From Ochromonas danica (Eukaryota > Sar > Chrysophyceae > Chromulinales > Chromulinaceae), in contig VKHL01000023.1 in NCBI GenBank assembly GCA_015146655.1, positions 124,001-188,000 of the forward strand: a stretch of 64,000 bases of DNA, read 5' to 3'. Positions 1 through 15,237 of this stretch are shown in pieces. A model generated the notes under the pieces. It saw only the letters and a list, made by a program, of their open reading frames with translations. It ran no database searches and was not told the DNA's origin. A program made the translations under genes and the position numbers. Each line of letters starts with the position of its first letter. The stretch's first letter is position 1.

Positions 1-82
1 CACAACAACAACAACAACAACCACAACAGACATCATGTTATACAGTAAATGCCTTCTTCCAAAAAATGAATAGAAGTCCAAC

Positions 83-1082
83 CTGTCAGGATGATGCTCA
101 CGAGCTTTAAGATAGTATGCCTTCTTAATCTCTGCAGTGGATGCTGAAGGTGAGACACCTAAGAGGTCATAGTAAGTAGTATCTGCTACTTTCTTAGCCT
201 CTTTCACCTTGACCTCATCAAGATTGACAGCAGCATTCTCTCCATTTAATCGAGCAGCCCAAGCTGCTTCAAGTAGTTTCGTATACTCTTCATCAGTGAT
301 ATGAAGGATTTCACGTGCTTCGTCAGGAAGTAAGTAGTTAATCCAACAGCGCTTTTCTTCATCCCAATACAACCCTTGGGCAGAATTAGCCATGGAGGAT
401 GGTGTATTAACTAGACCTCTTCCAATCTGATAGACACCACTAACAGTCCCTCCTACAACCATCCCTACTCCACCCAATATACCTATTGTCAACACACACA
501 CACACACACACACAAACACAAACACACACAGGGTTAGCCCTCAATCCTCCACCAGATTAACAACTGATAAGACCGTCTACCTAATCCAAGGCCTACACCA
601 AAGCCAGCAGCAGCACCTAATACACCACCTTGTGCGCCATCATAAGCTGATTTAATAGGAGCACTGACTAACAAGGCCGCACCACCCAAAGCACCTAATC
701 ACCATCAAAGGAAAAACACATTCATCTAAATCAATCATATAGGATAGAGAGAAGAGTGATGGAAGAAACCTTTTAAGATATTGCCAACACCATTTCCTAG
801 TCCATCACGGATGTCTTTTGGACGAGTAAAGGTGAAAACACTCTCTCCTGCATCAACATCTAACAAGGGGGAGGCAACTTGTCCACTACTGCTTCCTTCT
901 CCTCCTGTAGAGGCAGGAGTAGTAGTAGTCCCATCGGAAGGACTGGTAGTATATTGAGAAGAGTTGTCAGGGTTCATCATCTTTGGATTCTTCTTCTCTG
1001 CTCTCAGCAGCTGTTGTTGTGTTGCCCCCCGCAGCAGGCAATAGGAAGAAACACAGCCAGAGAAACAAACGCGTTTGTTCAT
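83..1082 (-). CDS. DnaJ (J-domain) protein, 3' part beyond the left edge
   Basis: Three exons are visible: 1082-770, 694-581 and 482-83, joined in phase 1, phase 1 and ending in phase 2 at a GTTGGA donor, so the gene continues past base 1. After a low-complexity Ser/Thr/Gly leader come glycine-rich hydrophobic stretches ([18 protein letters not shown] and the segment before it) that could be glycine-zipper or membrane segments. Then comes a J-domain start, [20 protein letters not shown], with the HPD triad in REHHPDR. J-domain proteins stimulate the ATPase of Hsp70; the HPD triad is the Hsp70 contact. The layout resembles DnaJ-X type proteins, but the C-terminal domain is not in the window. 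The first ATG is at 1082. A second one at about 980, just before MNPDNSSQ, looks at least as good because the 34 codons before it are UTR-like. The last intron before the J-domain exon has a (TG)n tract next to its acceptor. Confidence 0.8.
491..530. repeat. (CA)n microsatellite in DnaJ intron 2
   Basis: Nearly pure CA dinucleotides with a few CAAA interruptions. On the sense (minus) strand this is a (TG)n run ending about seven bases before the TTGACAATAG acceptor, where a polypyrimidine tract would normally sit. Confidence 0.9.
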
Positions 1083-1293
1083 TGTCAAAAGTCAAAAGAG
1101 CAGAGAGGGTAATAAATTTTGGCAGTGGGAGAAAAAAGGAGGGAAGAAATGGATCTCTGGGTCTTTTGTCTCCCGGCTCTGTCAGTCAAGGTCTGAGGTG
1201 TGGAGGATATCATCAAATCAATTGAGATCCTTCATTTTAATAATATATTACTACTATTACTTTTCCGGTTTTCTTTTCTAAAAAAGAAAATAA
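1083..1293. promoter_or_regulatory. Divergent promoter region, DnaJ / myosin
   Basis: The 211 bp between the two outward-facing first ATGs. The part nearest the myosin ATG is T-rich (about 1228-1280). I see no recognisable TATA box and cannot place transcription starts. If the DnaJ start is the inner ATG near 980, the region is about 310 bp. Confidence 0.4.
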
Positions 1294-4200
1294 ATGAGTG
1301 GATTACTATCAAGAACAATAGAAGAAGAACAACATCAATCTTATAGTTCCTCTTCTAAACTAACAGGTTAGTAATTGATAGACCAGACATCATCATCATC
1401 ATCTTGTTGTTGTTATTGTTATTGTTGTTATTGTTGTTCTTGCTGTGCTGACATTCTATTGTTTGGTTGTTGTTTTAGAGGAAGAGCGTTGGGTTTGGTA
1501 TCCTCATGATCAACTAGTCTGGACTAAAGCACAAGTTTTATCAATCTTACACGATGAAAATGAACAACTACCACTACCACCACATGGTATTGACAACAAC
1601 ACACCATCATCTTCAATAGCAATCGCAGCAGCAGCAACAGAAGCAGACACAGAATATCTGATTAGTCTACCTGATCAACCAGGTGTCATAAAGAAAGTCA
1701 AAGCTAATCAAGTCCATCCTGTAGATCCAACACATGAAATAGATATGGATAACTTATGTCTTCTTAATGATATGCATGAAGCACCTTTATTAGATTTATT
1801 AAGAAGAAGATTTTGTTCTCAGAAAATATATACTTTTACAGGAGATGTGTTAATTTCTATTAATCCCTATGAACACATTGCTGGTCTATATGATCATCCA
1901 TTAAAGTTCTTGGATAAACACGTTTTTGCTAATTTGACTACTAACACTAACACTACTACTACTACAAGAGGTAGTATGAGTAGTCCGACAGTGTTAAGTG
2001 GATTAGAAGATGAAGATATCTTTAGTGGAGAATTACCTCATGTCTATCGTATAGCTAATCAAGCATTAATCTCTCTATTATCACCATCATCATCCTCTCG
2101 TAATCCTCAACATCAACTAGAAGAACAAGAAGAGAAAGGCAAAGGCAAAGAGAGAGATGAAGGTTATTCTAATCAATCTGTTATTATTAGTGGAGAATCT
2201 GGTGCTGGCAAAACTGAAAATTCAAAATTTGTATTAAATTTCTTAATTCAAGTCAATAACTATCTTGTTCCTATTCATCAACAAGATGATATTATTATTA
2301 TAAATAATCAACAACAACCATATATACCTTCTTCTTCTGTCACTACTACTACTAGTACTTCAAGTTTAGAAGATCATTTGAAAATGGTATTATTACATTC
2401 TAGTTTAATATTAGAAGCCTTTGGTAATGCCAAAACAGTACGAAATGATAATTCATCAAGGTTTGGTAAATATATTAAATTATTATATTTAAAAGAAGAA
2501 AGTCGACAAGGTGGTTATTATCCTCATTTAGTCTCTGCTGCTACAGAAACATTCTTATTAGAAAAATCGCGTTTAACAAGTGTAGGGAAAGGTGAAAGAT
2601 GTTATCATATCTTTTATCAATTAATAGCAGGATTAGATGATATTGGATTACGTGAACGATTAGGTTTACAACCACTACAACAACTACAACAAGGTGGTAG
2701 TAGTAGTAGTAATAGTAATAATAATGACTTTAAGATGATAATGCAAGGCAATTGTGGATTTACACAAAATGATGTTAATGAATTTCATATCACTACGGAA
2801 GCATTACATACATTACTATTTACACAAGAAGAAATTGATGATATTTGGTCATTATTAGCATGTATATTACATTTATATAATATCTCTTTAATTCAACCAG
2901 AAGATGAAAATACAACAGCTGTAGTACAAATATCATGTTCTACATTAGGAATTGATCAAATAGCTAAACTATTAGGTTTAGATGCACCTATTTTTACAAT
3001 AGGATTAACAACACAAGAATTAACAATAGCACGTCGTTCATCTTTAAAAATTAAAATATTAAATGAAAATGAAGTACGTAATAATATCTTAGCATTAATG
3101 AAATGGTTATATAGTAAACTATTTGATTGGATTGTTAAGAAAATTAATATTTGTCATAGTTTATTATGTCAAGATAAAAAAGAATTAATTCAATCTAATT
3201 CTTATTTTATTGGTATTTTAGATATTTTCGGATTTGAAATATTACAATGTAATTCCTTTGAGCAATTATGTATTAACTTTACCAATGAACGTTTACAACA
3301 ACAATTTAATGAATATGTCTTTGTCTCTGAACAAGCCATGTATGCAAGAGAAGGATTAGAATGGTCTAATATTACATTTCATGATAATCAACCTATACTT
3401 GATGTCATTAGTAATACCAAGAAACCATTAGGTTTATTATTAATATTAGAAGAACAAGGATTATTAAATCGTAAACCTGATGATATGGCATTATTAGCAG
3501 CTTTTAATCAAACTCATGACACTACTACTACCTCTACTACCTCTACCTCGGCAGGGAAAGGTAGTGCTGGTAGTGGTAGTGGTAGTGGTAATAATAATAA
3601 GACAACATCGATCTATTCCAAGTCTAGATTTGGTAATGATGCCTTTGTTTTAAGACATTTTGCAGGAGATGTAACCTATCAGATTGAAGGCTTTCTCTCT
3701 AAAAACAACGACTCCTTACAAGAAGACTTAATGAAATTGCTTAAATCCTCCTCTAATGAATTTCTTATCTCCATGGCAGAGATTGAACGTCCACCTCCTA
3801 GACGATCTAGTATCTTAGGTAGTATTACGAAAGCTATGACACCTACATCAGGAGCAGGAGGAGGAGGTGGTGGTAAGAAAATGGCAGCATCCTCTAGTGT
3901 CTCTCAACAATTTCGTATTCAATTAGACAAGTTAATGAATACCTTATTTAGTACTACACCTCATTATATTAAATGTATTAAACCTAATAATGAAAAATTA
4001 GGAAATCAAATTTTCTATTCACCATTAGTCATTCAACAATTACGTTATAGTGGAGTATTAGAAGTTGTTCGTATACGACGTGAAGGATATCCTATTCGTA
4101 TTTCCTTTCATGATTTTTATCGTAAATATTATATTTTAATTAAAGGAAAATCAAAAGAATTATTCCCACCTATAGAAGAATGTGAAAATGAAATTATGAT

Positions 4201-7200
4201 ACGTGATGGTGCGATGTATATCTTACATCAATATCTTACCGCGTTAACTTTACAAGGACATTATCAAATAGGACATTCAATGATCTTTCTAAGACATGAT
4301 GGATTACAAGTAATGAAAGAAGTCATACAGAAATTTTATTATACGAATGTAATGAAAATACAAGCTCTTATACGAGGTCAACGGTTACAAAAACAGTTTA
4401 TTCGAATGAAAAACACGATGAGTCGTTTACAAGGTTTAGTAAGAATGTATCTACAACGTAAACAATATCATCATATTAGAAAAGCTGCTTTATCTATTAA
4501 AAGCTTTTTAATGATGAAGAAATTACGTAAACATTTTAAGATCTATTATCATCAAATTATGGAAGAAAAACGACATGAAGCATCGCGTTTAATTCAAGCG
4601 ATTTATCGTGGCTATCGTCAACGGCTAGTTTTTCAAATTTTATTAAGACAATATCATCAACAACGTTATATTGCAGCATGTCAAATTCAATGTTGTTATC
4701 GTGTTTATTGTAGTCGTTTAATCTTATTAAAACTACAAAATGATCATAAACGACATTTAGCTGCTATTACAATACAATGTAATTATCGTCGTTATACTAG
4801 TCAATGTATCTTATCTCAATTACAATTAGATAAGAAACGTTTACAAGCAACTATTATCATTCAATCTTATTATCGTGGTTATCAAGGTAAACAAAAGTTA
4901 CAGAGTTTACAAGAAGAACGAAAAACTTTACAAGCTGTAATAGCATTACAATGTTTTCATCGTGTACAACATGCTAAGTTAATGTTATATCAACGACAAG
5001 TTGAAAAACGTCAACAACATGCTGCTATTATACTACAATCTCTTATTCGTAGATATCTAACACGTTGTTATTATCAAACGGTCTTATATCAAAAACACGT
5101 TTCTCAATGTGCTACTCTAATCCAATCTATGATAAGAATGAAAATACAATATGTTCAATATCAAAAGAATAAGAAAGCTATAATAAGATTACAAAGTTTA
5201 GGACGTATGTTAAGATATCGTAATCAATATATACAAACAAGTATACATATCATAATGTTACAAAGTTTAATAAGACGTTATCTTGCTAAACAATTACAAT
5301 GTAAGCAACTTTCTTATATTGTATTATTACAATGTATATGGAGAGGTTATAATGCAAGAAAAGAAAGAAGATTAAGATTAACTAGTATAATATTAATACA
5401 AAGTTATATAAGACAAGTTCAATGTCATAGTTATTATAAAAAGATTAAACAACAAATTATACAATTACAGAGTATAATACGTTGTTATCAAATACAATCT
5501 TATTATCAAAAACAACGTCAAGCATGTATTAAAATACAAGCTTTAATAAGATGTCAATTAATACATAGACAATATCTATATAAGTTATGTATTACCTTAG
5601 CTATACAGTCATTATATCGTATGTATACACAGAGGAAAAACTATCTTTTGAAGAAAAACGCGATTGTTAAAATTCAAACAAGTATCCGTTGTCATTTCCA
5701 ACGTCATGCTTATAATGAATTACGTAATCAAGTGATTACAATCCAAAAGAATATACGTAGATATTATATACAAAAACAGTTTATACATCAATATCAAGCA
5801 ATTATCACTCTACAAGCCTTTGGTCGTATGATTAATACTTATCGTAATTATTGTAATAGTTTATATTCTATTATTACAATACAAGCATTAATACGTCGTT
5901 ATTTAACAATCAGATCTTATCATATCATACGTAATAAAATTATATTAATACAAAAGAGAATACGTGGTATACAACATCGTCAACATGTTACATTACTTAT
6001 ACATGCTATAGTGAAATTACAAAGTTTTGCCAGGATGATTAACTTAAGAAGGAGATATGAAGAAAGTATAGTCTCTACTATTATAATACAAGCATTTTTT
6101 CGTATGACACATGATAAGATATCCTATCATAAACAATATACAGCATGTATTAAATTACAAAGTGTAGGACGTATGATAAGAATACGTTATCAATATTATC
6201 ATACCTTATTAGCTATTATTAAAATACAAGCATTAGGACGTATGATTATAATGAAACAACGTTATGATACAACCCTTGTTGCTATCCTTGTATTACAATC
6301 AACTATAAGAAGATATTTACAATATAAACAATATCAATTATTAAAACAAATGACATTACGTATACAAACCTTCCAACGGCACTATTCGGCTTACCGTAAC
6401 TATCAATTGAAAAGACAAGCGGTAACAACAATTAGTAAGATAGTTCGTTGTTATCAATGTTATTCAAAATATCAAAAATTACGAAAAGCTACATTACGTT
6501 GTCAATTAGTCGTTAGAACGTATTTACGTAATAGTTCATTACAACAACGTTTAATGGATTTACATCATGCATGTAGTACAGAATGGAATAGTTTATCCAA
6601 TAAAGAAAATGAACGTATGATATCCTCTATACAATTTCATTTGAAAAATTATCCTGATGATCGTATTATACGTTATCGTCAAGGTAATATGAGAACTTTA
6701 TTACATTCGTTACTATTAGGCAAAAATAAGAAAATGATACTAACATTAAGTTTTACATATCAAGATGTATTTGAAATAGATCGTTTACAACGGTCATCTA
6801 TTCATTATGTTGCTTTATCAGGTGGTAGTATGATATGCTTACAGTGTTTAGCAGAGATTGTTAATAAAACATTTCAATTTAAATCATTACCAGATGATGA
6901 TATTGTTATGATAGAAGGATTAGATGAAGATGATGATAATGACAACAACAACAACACTAACACTACTAACAATACTACTACTAACACAGCACACAATGAT
7001 GATAACAATGGTAGTGGTAGTGGTGGTAACAACACAACAACGACGATCAGTCAGATTAAAGAAGCATTATCAAAATCAGTTGGTAAATCCTCATTAAAAC
7101 AAGGTTGGTTAAAAAAGAAACGTGGTGGATTAATGTGGCAACGTCGATGGGTAGTATTAACAGAAGATTATATTATTTATTATAAAAGTAATACTACTTT

Positions 7201-8226
7201 ACATTCTCCTAAATTTGCTATTCCATTATCAGGATGTTCTATTTCACGTGTAATGGGTAGAGATCCTATTTTAGAAGTATTAGCACCTTATATGACAGAA
7301 AAGAAAACCTTTTTTGGTTCTTCGATTAAGAAAGCAATGCATTTTATGGCAGAAAATGAAAAAGAATTACAAGAATGGTTAATACCATTAAAAGCAGTTG
7401 CGGGTGTACAAACGTTACGTAATACATCAATTCCAATACATTATCTTAACATGGAGTTACGTTTCTTATGGACTCAATCAGTGGATTGTTACGGTGAAAC
7501 GGCTTTACATATTCTAGCGAGAGGATGTAAAGGTAGTAGTAGTACTGGTGGTAGTAGTGGTGTAACGGATAGTAGTGCACAGGTAGCAGCACAGGTAACA
7601 CCTACTACTACTACTACTACTACTACTACATCATCACCAATGAAAGTACAAGATTGTATTGAAATGATAGCATGGTTAGTAGAGTTTGGTTGTCCTATTA
7701 ATAGTCAAAATAGACAAGATGGTGCTACACCTTTACATCTTGCTATCATCCATGGACATGTTCCATTAGAAATGATTTATTGTCTATTAGTGAAAGGAGG
7801 GGATGTTAATGATATTGTTGATAATCAACAACAATCTGTATGGGATCTTTGTGCTGATAAACCTGAAATACGTGCTTTATTTAGTCTAGTAGCTAAAGCT
7901 GCTTTACCTACAGCATTGTTATCACAGAGAAGAGATGGTGGTGGTGGAGGAGGAGGAGGAGGTGGTGGTGGTGGTAGTAGAGGAGGTAGAGATCGTGATT
8001 TCCGTAATACAGGCAAATTGAAAGGATATTCTTATTTGAGTATCTTCTTTGGTGATCATTTATTCCAACATGATTTGTAAGTAATTGATTGTTTTATACT
8101 GTGCTTGTAGTGTATATCTGTGTGTATGGTGTGTGTGTATACTGTGTGTATGTATGTATGGTGCGCTTGTGGTGTATATCTGTATGTATGTATCTGTGTG
8201 TGTGTATGTGTGTGTGTGTATTTATG

Positions 8227-8261
<35 letters not shown>

Positions 8262-9012
8262 TATCTGTGTGTATGTATGTGTGTGTGTGTGTCGTATGTC
8301 TCTATCTCTCTGTGTGTTTGTGTATACTGTGCGTGTAAACTATTATTGGTACACTATAGTAGACTATAGTATGCATATTATGCTAACGCTAGTGGTAATG
8401 CTAATGTGTTGCTAATGTTGTGTTAGGAAATCAACAATTACAGAAGATGCTTCCTTAGTCATCTATGTCTACAATGTCAAGAAACAACTACTAGAAGATG
8501 CTTGGGAACTACGCAATCCTGCCTTACTTAAGAAAGAACAAGACAAAGATAGTAGTGGTAGTGGTAGTAAAGGAGGAGCAGGAGCAGGAGGAGGAGGTGG
8601 TGGTGGAGCAGGAGGAGGAGGACAAGAAGTGTATTGGGGAAAGACTTGGCATATGCAAACTCCATTAGAAAACCTTGAACCAGGATCCTATCTGATCATT
8701 GAATTCCATCCTGATAGTATGATAGGTCAATCCTCCTCCTCCTCCTCCTCTACTAGGACTAGCAATAACTATTCTACTATGGTAACCTATGCTATTAATG
8801 TGGAGACTATTGATAGTAGTGTGGTAACATTACAACTCTCTGTACCAGTGGATGATAGTGCTGTACATCCATATCAACATCAATATGGTAGACCTGCTGC
8901 TAGTAGACAACTTAACCCCATCATGTTGATCTCTGAGAGATCTGCTTTACAAGCAGAGTTGATATTGAATACTCGTGATCGTAATGTTGACTTAGCCAGA
9001 GTCTTTGCCTAG
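1294..9012 (+). CDS. Unconventional myosin with ~30 IQ motifs, PH domain and ankyrin-like repeats
   Basis: Exons 1294-1366, 1479-8076 and 8427-9012 give 2,418 residues; the introns (112 and 350 nt) are GT-AG and phase-consistent. The start is the ATG at 1294; exon 1 joins as KLT-EEERWVWYP, the usual myosin N-terminal barrel. The motor has P-loop GESGAGKTE (about residue 263), switch I NDNSSRFGKYI, switch II DIFGFEI and the actin-binding stretch PHYIKCIKPNNEK. Several Thr/Ser/Gly-rich insertions sit in motor loops. From about residue 980 to 1710 there are about 30 consecutive IQ-type repeats (IQALIRG, IQSYYRGY, LQSLIRRYL and so on), a few degenerate. The tail has an ankyrin-like repeat near 1790, a PH domain near 1890-2000 (GWLKKKRG..WQRRWVVL), ankyrin repeats near 2030 and 2105 (ATPLHLAIIHGH), a glycine run, and a C-terminal segment from exon 3. 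The class is not assignable by eye. It is an actin motor; the PH domain suggests membrane phosphoinositide cargo. Confidence 0.93.
8110..8320. repeat. TG-rich microsatellite filling myosin intron 2
   Basis: About 200 bp of (TG)n mixed with TA and TATG units, inside the 350-nt intron 8077-8426. Open frames read through it are artefacts made of Cys and Val. Confidence 0.95.
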
Positions 9013-9567
9013 CTTAGCTTAGCTTAGCTAGACGAAGTACAGTAGTGTTGAGGTAGAGTAGTGTTAGAGGTAGTGTTGTAGTGTTGATGATGATGATGAT
9101 GATGGAATGAATTAGCAGGGGTTAGTGATGTAGTTTAGAACACACAGACTACTACTACTATTACTACTACTGCAGTAGGTGTGATAGATGTAGACCTAAT
9201 ACTGTAACACTAACCAAAGCTAACCAACCACCCTAATAGTGAGTGTTCCTACTACTACCACTAAGTTTATTCCTACTGTAACTGTGTAACATCTAGACAT
9301 CAGACATCATGTCCCTATTGTTGTAGGTACTGCAGTAGTTATTATTGTGATGCCTTGGATAAGAGGCGGGTTTGGGTTAACTTTAACTTCCCCGCCACCA
9401 TCAATCACACTAGCCACACTATTATTACATTGCCTTGTAATTTCAGCGATAAGAGGAGACCAGGTTAACTTCCCATGGCACTGCACTGCCTTGGCCTCTA
9501 CGGGGCAGAGCAGAGCTGAGAGAGACAAAGAGATACCAGAGGAAGGGGAGGGACACAAACTAATACA
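9013..9567. promoter_or_regulatory. Myosin 3' flank and MetAP2 upstream region
   Basis: Starts with a short AGCTT-type tandem repeat just after the myosin stop, then a (GAT)n run near 9084-9104. Two GGTTAACTT elements lie at 9376-9384 and 9461-9476. The first sits inside an arrangement bounded by GGCGGG and CCCGCC. An open frame 9350-9571 (73 codons) ends with a TGA that overlaps the MetAP2 ATG (ATGA); it could be an upstream ORF if the mRNA starts far enough 5'. Confidence 0.4.
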
Positions 9568-11186
<1,619 letters not shown>

Positions 11187-11799
11187 CCTGGTCTAATGTA
11201 GTCTAGTTAGATGTCATGGTAGTCTAACGTAATGTACGATATGACTCACTGACTGACTGACTTAACATTGCTTAGTATGACATGTGTACTTAACACGTTG
11301 TAATTAACACACTACAGTACCCATAACAACAAACTGCAATAACAACAACCATTCAATAGCTACATACTGTACATACATGATATCAATCACAGTTTGTATA
11401 CCATCCGCATCAATAGATACATTACAACTGTTAGAATGAAGTCTGCTTCACTTGTCATGGCAATCAAAGTCTCTTCTCTGCTCATGTTCCACCTCCTTTT
11501 GGTCTTGTTCGTTGACTTAGTCTACTACAGTATATGTTAACTAACTTCGAAGAGAAGAGTGAGGATAGCTATAGAAAGCTCCACAGGCAACGTATGATCA
11601 TCTTTTTGATGACTTCTTCCTTCTCCATCATCATAAACAAACAATAGTCACACTCATTCAAATAGTCCATCAAAACCACTCTTGCAGTGTCTATGGTGGG
11701 TCTAGGCTACACACCATATGGCCCAGGCCATGGCCTCCTGCGCCATGGTCTAGGCCATGGCCCACTCTTAACACTCCACGCAGGTACTGTAAGTTGATC
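11187..11799. other. Convergent intergenic region with GC-rich palindromes
   Basis: 3' flanks of MetAP2 (+) and the IQ/C2H2 gene (-). Mostly AT-rich with no coding signal. At about 11694-11764 there is a conspicuous GC-rich cluster with two copies of GGCCATGGCC and several CCATGG and GGTCTAGG units, able to fold on itself. Confidence 0.5.
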
Positions 11800-14700
11800 T
11801 TAAAGAGCATCCAAACCAAGCTGTGGTTGACGTTTATACTGATGATAAAGAGGGAAATACTCATGTGTTTTCAAATGTACCTTATAGGTATAAGCTCTTG
11901 AAAACACTTGATGACAGTTGGGATAGGTACAAACAAACGTGTTCTTGAAGATCGTCGAGTTAATTGGCGATTGCCATTCAGAATCTACTGCTTGTTCATG
12001 AGATAATGATGATGATGACTTACTACTACTACTACTGCTGCTCGGCTTCAATCGATGATGTCTTTGTTGTTGTTGTTTGGGTAAGTAGCTAGCTTTAGAC
12101 TGTGAAGTTAACTCTTCACTAGCACTAGTACCAGATGATAGATGGTCTTTGAATTGCCAACAAGATGATGTAGTAGAGGGAGGAGGAGGAAGAAGATGTT
12201 CTTCTTCTGTTTTGACATTACCACCACCTCCTCCTCCTCCTCCTCCTCCAATGTTGATGTTGGAATGACTCCAAAGTGATTCTGGCATGTTAGCTTCATC
12301 ATCATCAACATTCATATCTCTCTCTTTCCCTGTAACTTTCTTTGTCTTACTTGTAATTGATGGTTTACCATAAGGATCAAAAGGTGTACGTTGATATCGT
12401 TGATCATAAAACATAGGTACCATATAGACATCATCATTACCATTACTACCATTACCATTACTACCATTACCATTACCATTACGCTTATGTTGTTGTTGTT
12501 GTATATGTTGATAATCACGTTGAACAGGTAAGATTTGTGAATTAACTAAACGATTTGTTAACGTATTGAAAAAGATTTCTAATTGTGTAAACAATGCGAA
12601 TGGTAATGGTGTAGGTAATGATTGTAAATCAACTTCTAATAGTTGTCTAGCAGTTAGAATGTGATGTTGTTGTTTTAATAATAAGGTATAAGGTGTTGTT
12701 AACATCATTGCAGCACGAAAACGTCTTCTAATAAGATCTTCACGATCATTTTCGGATAATTGAATATTATTTAAATCAATTGCAAATTGTTGAAATGCAT
12801 GTTGACCCATAGCAGTATCATCATCATCATTACCACCACTACCACCCCCTCCTCCTCCTCCTCCTCCACCACTACCACTACCATTACCATTACTATCATT
12901 ATGTTGTTTATGTTTGTTGATCATCTTTTGATGTGGTACAATAAGAAAAGCAGCATGAATAAAGATTTCTTCAACTGAACTTTCTAACGAATTAGTATTA
13001 ACTTCTTCAATTAATGATTGTAACATACGATTAGCAATCTCATTTCGTATAGGATCATTACCATCATTACCATCATTACCATCATTATCATTAGCATTAT
13101 CATCATATTGTCTACATTGTTGTTTACTATTGTCTCGTATTGTTGTTGTTGTTGTAGATTGTATAGGAGGAAGATTAGATGACACTTCCATCATCTTCTT
13201 CATCATCTGCTGCTGTTGTTGTTGACTACTGCTACTCCCTCTTGTACTACTCCCTCTTGTAGTACTACCTCTAGTAGTTGTTGTTGTGTTAGTAAGATTA
13301 TTACTACTACTACTACCCTTAGCCTCATTACTAACATTAACATTACTAACATTACTAACCTTACCATTACTAGACCCAGCAGTAGTAGTAACAGCAGTAG
13401 TATTAACAGCAGTAGTATTAATAGTAGTATTAATAGCATTAATAGCAGTAGTTGTTGTAATGGGTACATAAGAATGTAAACCTTGTAATACCACTTGTTT
13501 ACTCATATTCTTTAAATCAATAAATAAATCAGCACATTTCTTAATTAATACATTAGGAGTATTAACATCTTTTAAACAAGATACCAACTTTGAAACAGGT
13601 GTAACTTGTCGTAGAGTATGTAAACCTTGTATACGTAATTGATTTATTACACTTTGACTCCATTTCTTACATTCCATTTGATAACGTGCTTTAGCTAATC
13701 CTGGTGGAAGTTGTAGATATAGACTATAAGCAGATGTACTATTACCACCACCACCACCACCACCTCCACTACTACCACTATTGTTAAAGAAGTCTGGTGT
13801 ATAACATCTTAATGCTGCTGCATGAATAAGATGTTCTATTGAATCATCTAGTCCTAATGGTATTTCTAATAATAACGAATCATCCCTATTACCACCACTA
13901 CCACTACCACTACCATTACTACTACCATTACTACTGCTACTAGCCGTTGGATCTGTTGACTTCTTGTCATGAACATTCTCTGTTAACCAATCCACAGCAT
14001 TTGATCGAATCTTACTGTTAGACCCTTTGCCTTCTTTTTGTTGACTCCACAGCTGCTGTTGCTGTTGTTTTGGATTGTTTACATGCTTTTTACCTTTTCC
14101 AGCTGTCATCATCATGTTGCTTTTACTACCACCACTACCACTACCACCACCACCACCACCACCACCACCACCACCACCACCACCACCACCACCACCACCA
14201 CCACTGGTACCACTGCTAGTAGATGAGAGAACAGCAGGTAAGACTACTTTGCTATTGTTATCATGCTGATAAGCTTTCTTCATCTCTTCTAATCTCTTTC
14301 CTTTCAAACTATTCGCTTTTGTTATCTCTTGTATTTCCATGGCTAATGTTGATGATAATGCACGACGTAATAATGGCCCAGGAACAACTCCTCCTCCTCC
14401 TCCACCACCACCTCCTCCTCCTCCTTTACTATCATCATGTAGTATTCCAAAAGGACTATTATCAGATTTCAATTTTGATAATATTTTTGGAAATTTCTTC
14501 CATACTTGTTGAAAATCATTTTCTCTTTTGATAACAACTTCTTTTAGAAAACTACCCGCCCATTGATTTTCTCGTTCTTCTATTCTTACCATTTCTTTCT
14601 TATACATGGTTAACATGATATCAATTTCTTGTAAAAATCCCCAAAAATCTCCATTTATCAAATATCTTTCTGCTATTGATAAAACTTCTTTGGATAAAGA

Positions 14701-15166
14701 TTTTCGTATTTTCATGGATCGTATAATTGTTTTACGATCAATATAACCACGTGCTATTTTTTGTATTATAATAGCTGACCATTGTCTTAATTGTTCATCT
14801 TTTATTTCATAAGCAGATTGTAATTGAAAATAAATGTGTTTTCTTGTTAGAAATCCACGTATCATTGCTTGGAAATGAATTATAGCAAAATATTGGATAA
14901 TTTCAATTTTCATATCGTCTAATCGTCTACCATCATAATGTAGTTCCTAGAGACAGTGTGTGTGAGTGTGTGTGAGCGTGTGTGTGTGTAATGTTAAGTT
15001 AACCATATAGTAGTAGTAGTAGTTGATGAGGAGGTATACAGTATCTTACCTGAAGCAATTGACTGCGAGGTAATGGAGCAAGAGACCAAGCGTCTGCCAT
15101 TAGGGCAAAGATACTATCACGCAGACTAGAGACCTACACACCCATGCAGACACAAACATGCAGACA

Positions 15167-15237
<71 letters not shown>

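Noticed and set aside
1445-1478. Myosin start at 1445 (GTG)
   Set aside because: The stretch is intronic; a TTTTAG acceptor at 1478 and the exon at 1294-1366 give an ATG start in phase.
4340-6560. IQ region considered as recent tandem DNA duplication
   Set aside because: Neighbouring units share protein pattern but not DNA, so the array is old.
8085-8415. Three overlapping plus-strand frames after the myosin second exon
   Set aside because: They are translations of the TG microsatellite in myosin intron 2 (Cys/Val only).
14140-14206. ACC repeat considered as a CRISPR or structural array
   Set aside because: No spacers; a pure trinucleotide repeat in a coding frame.
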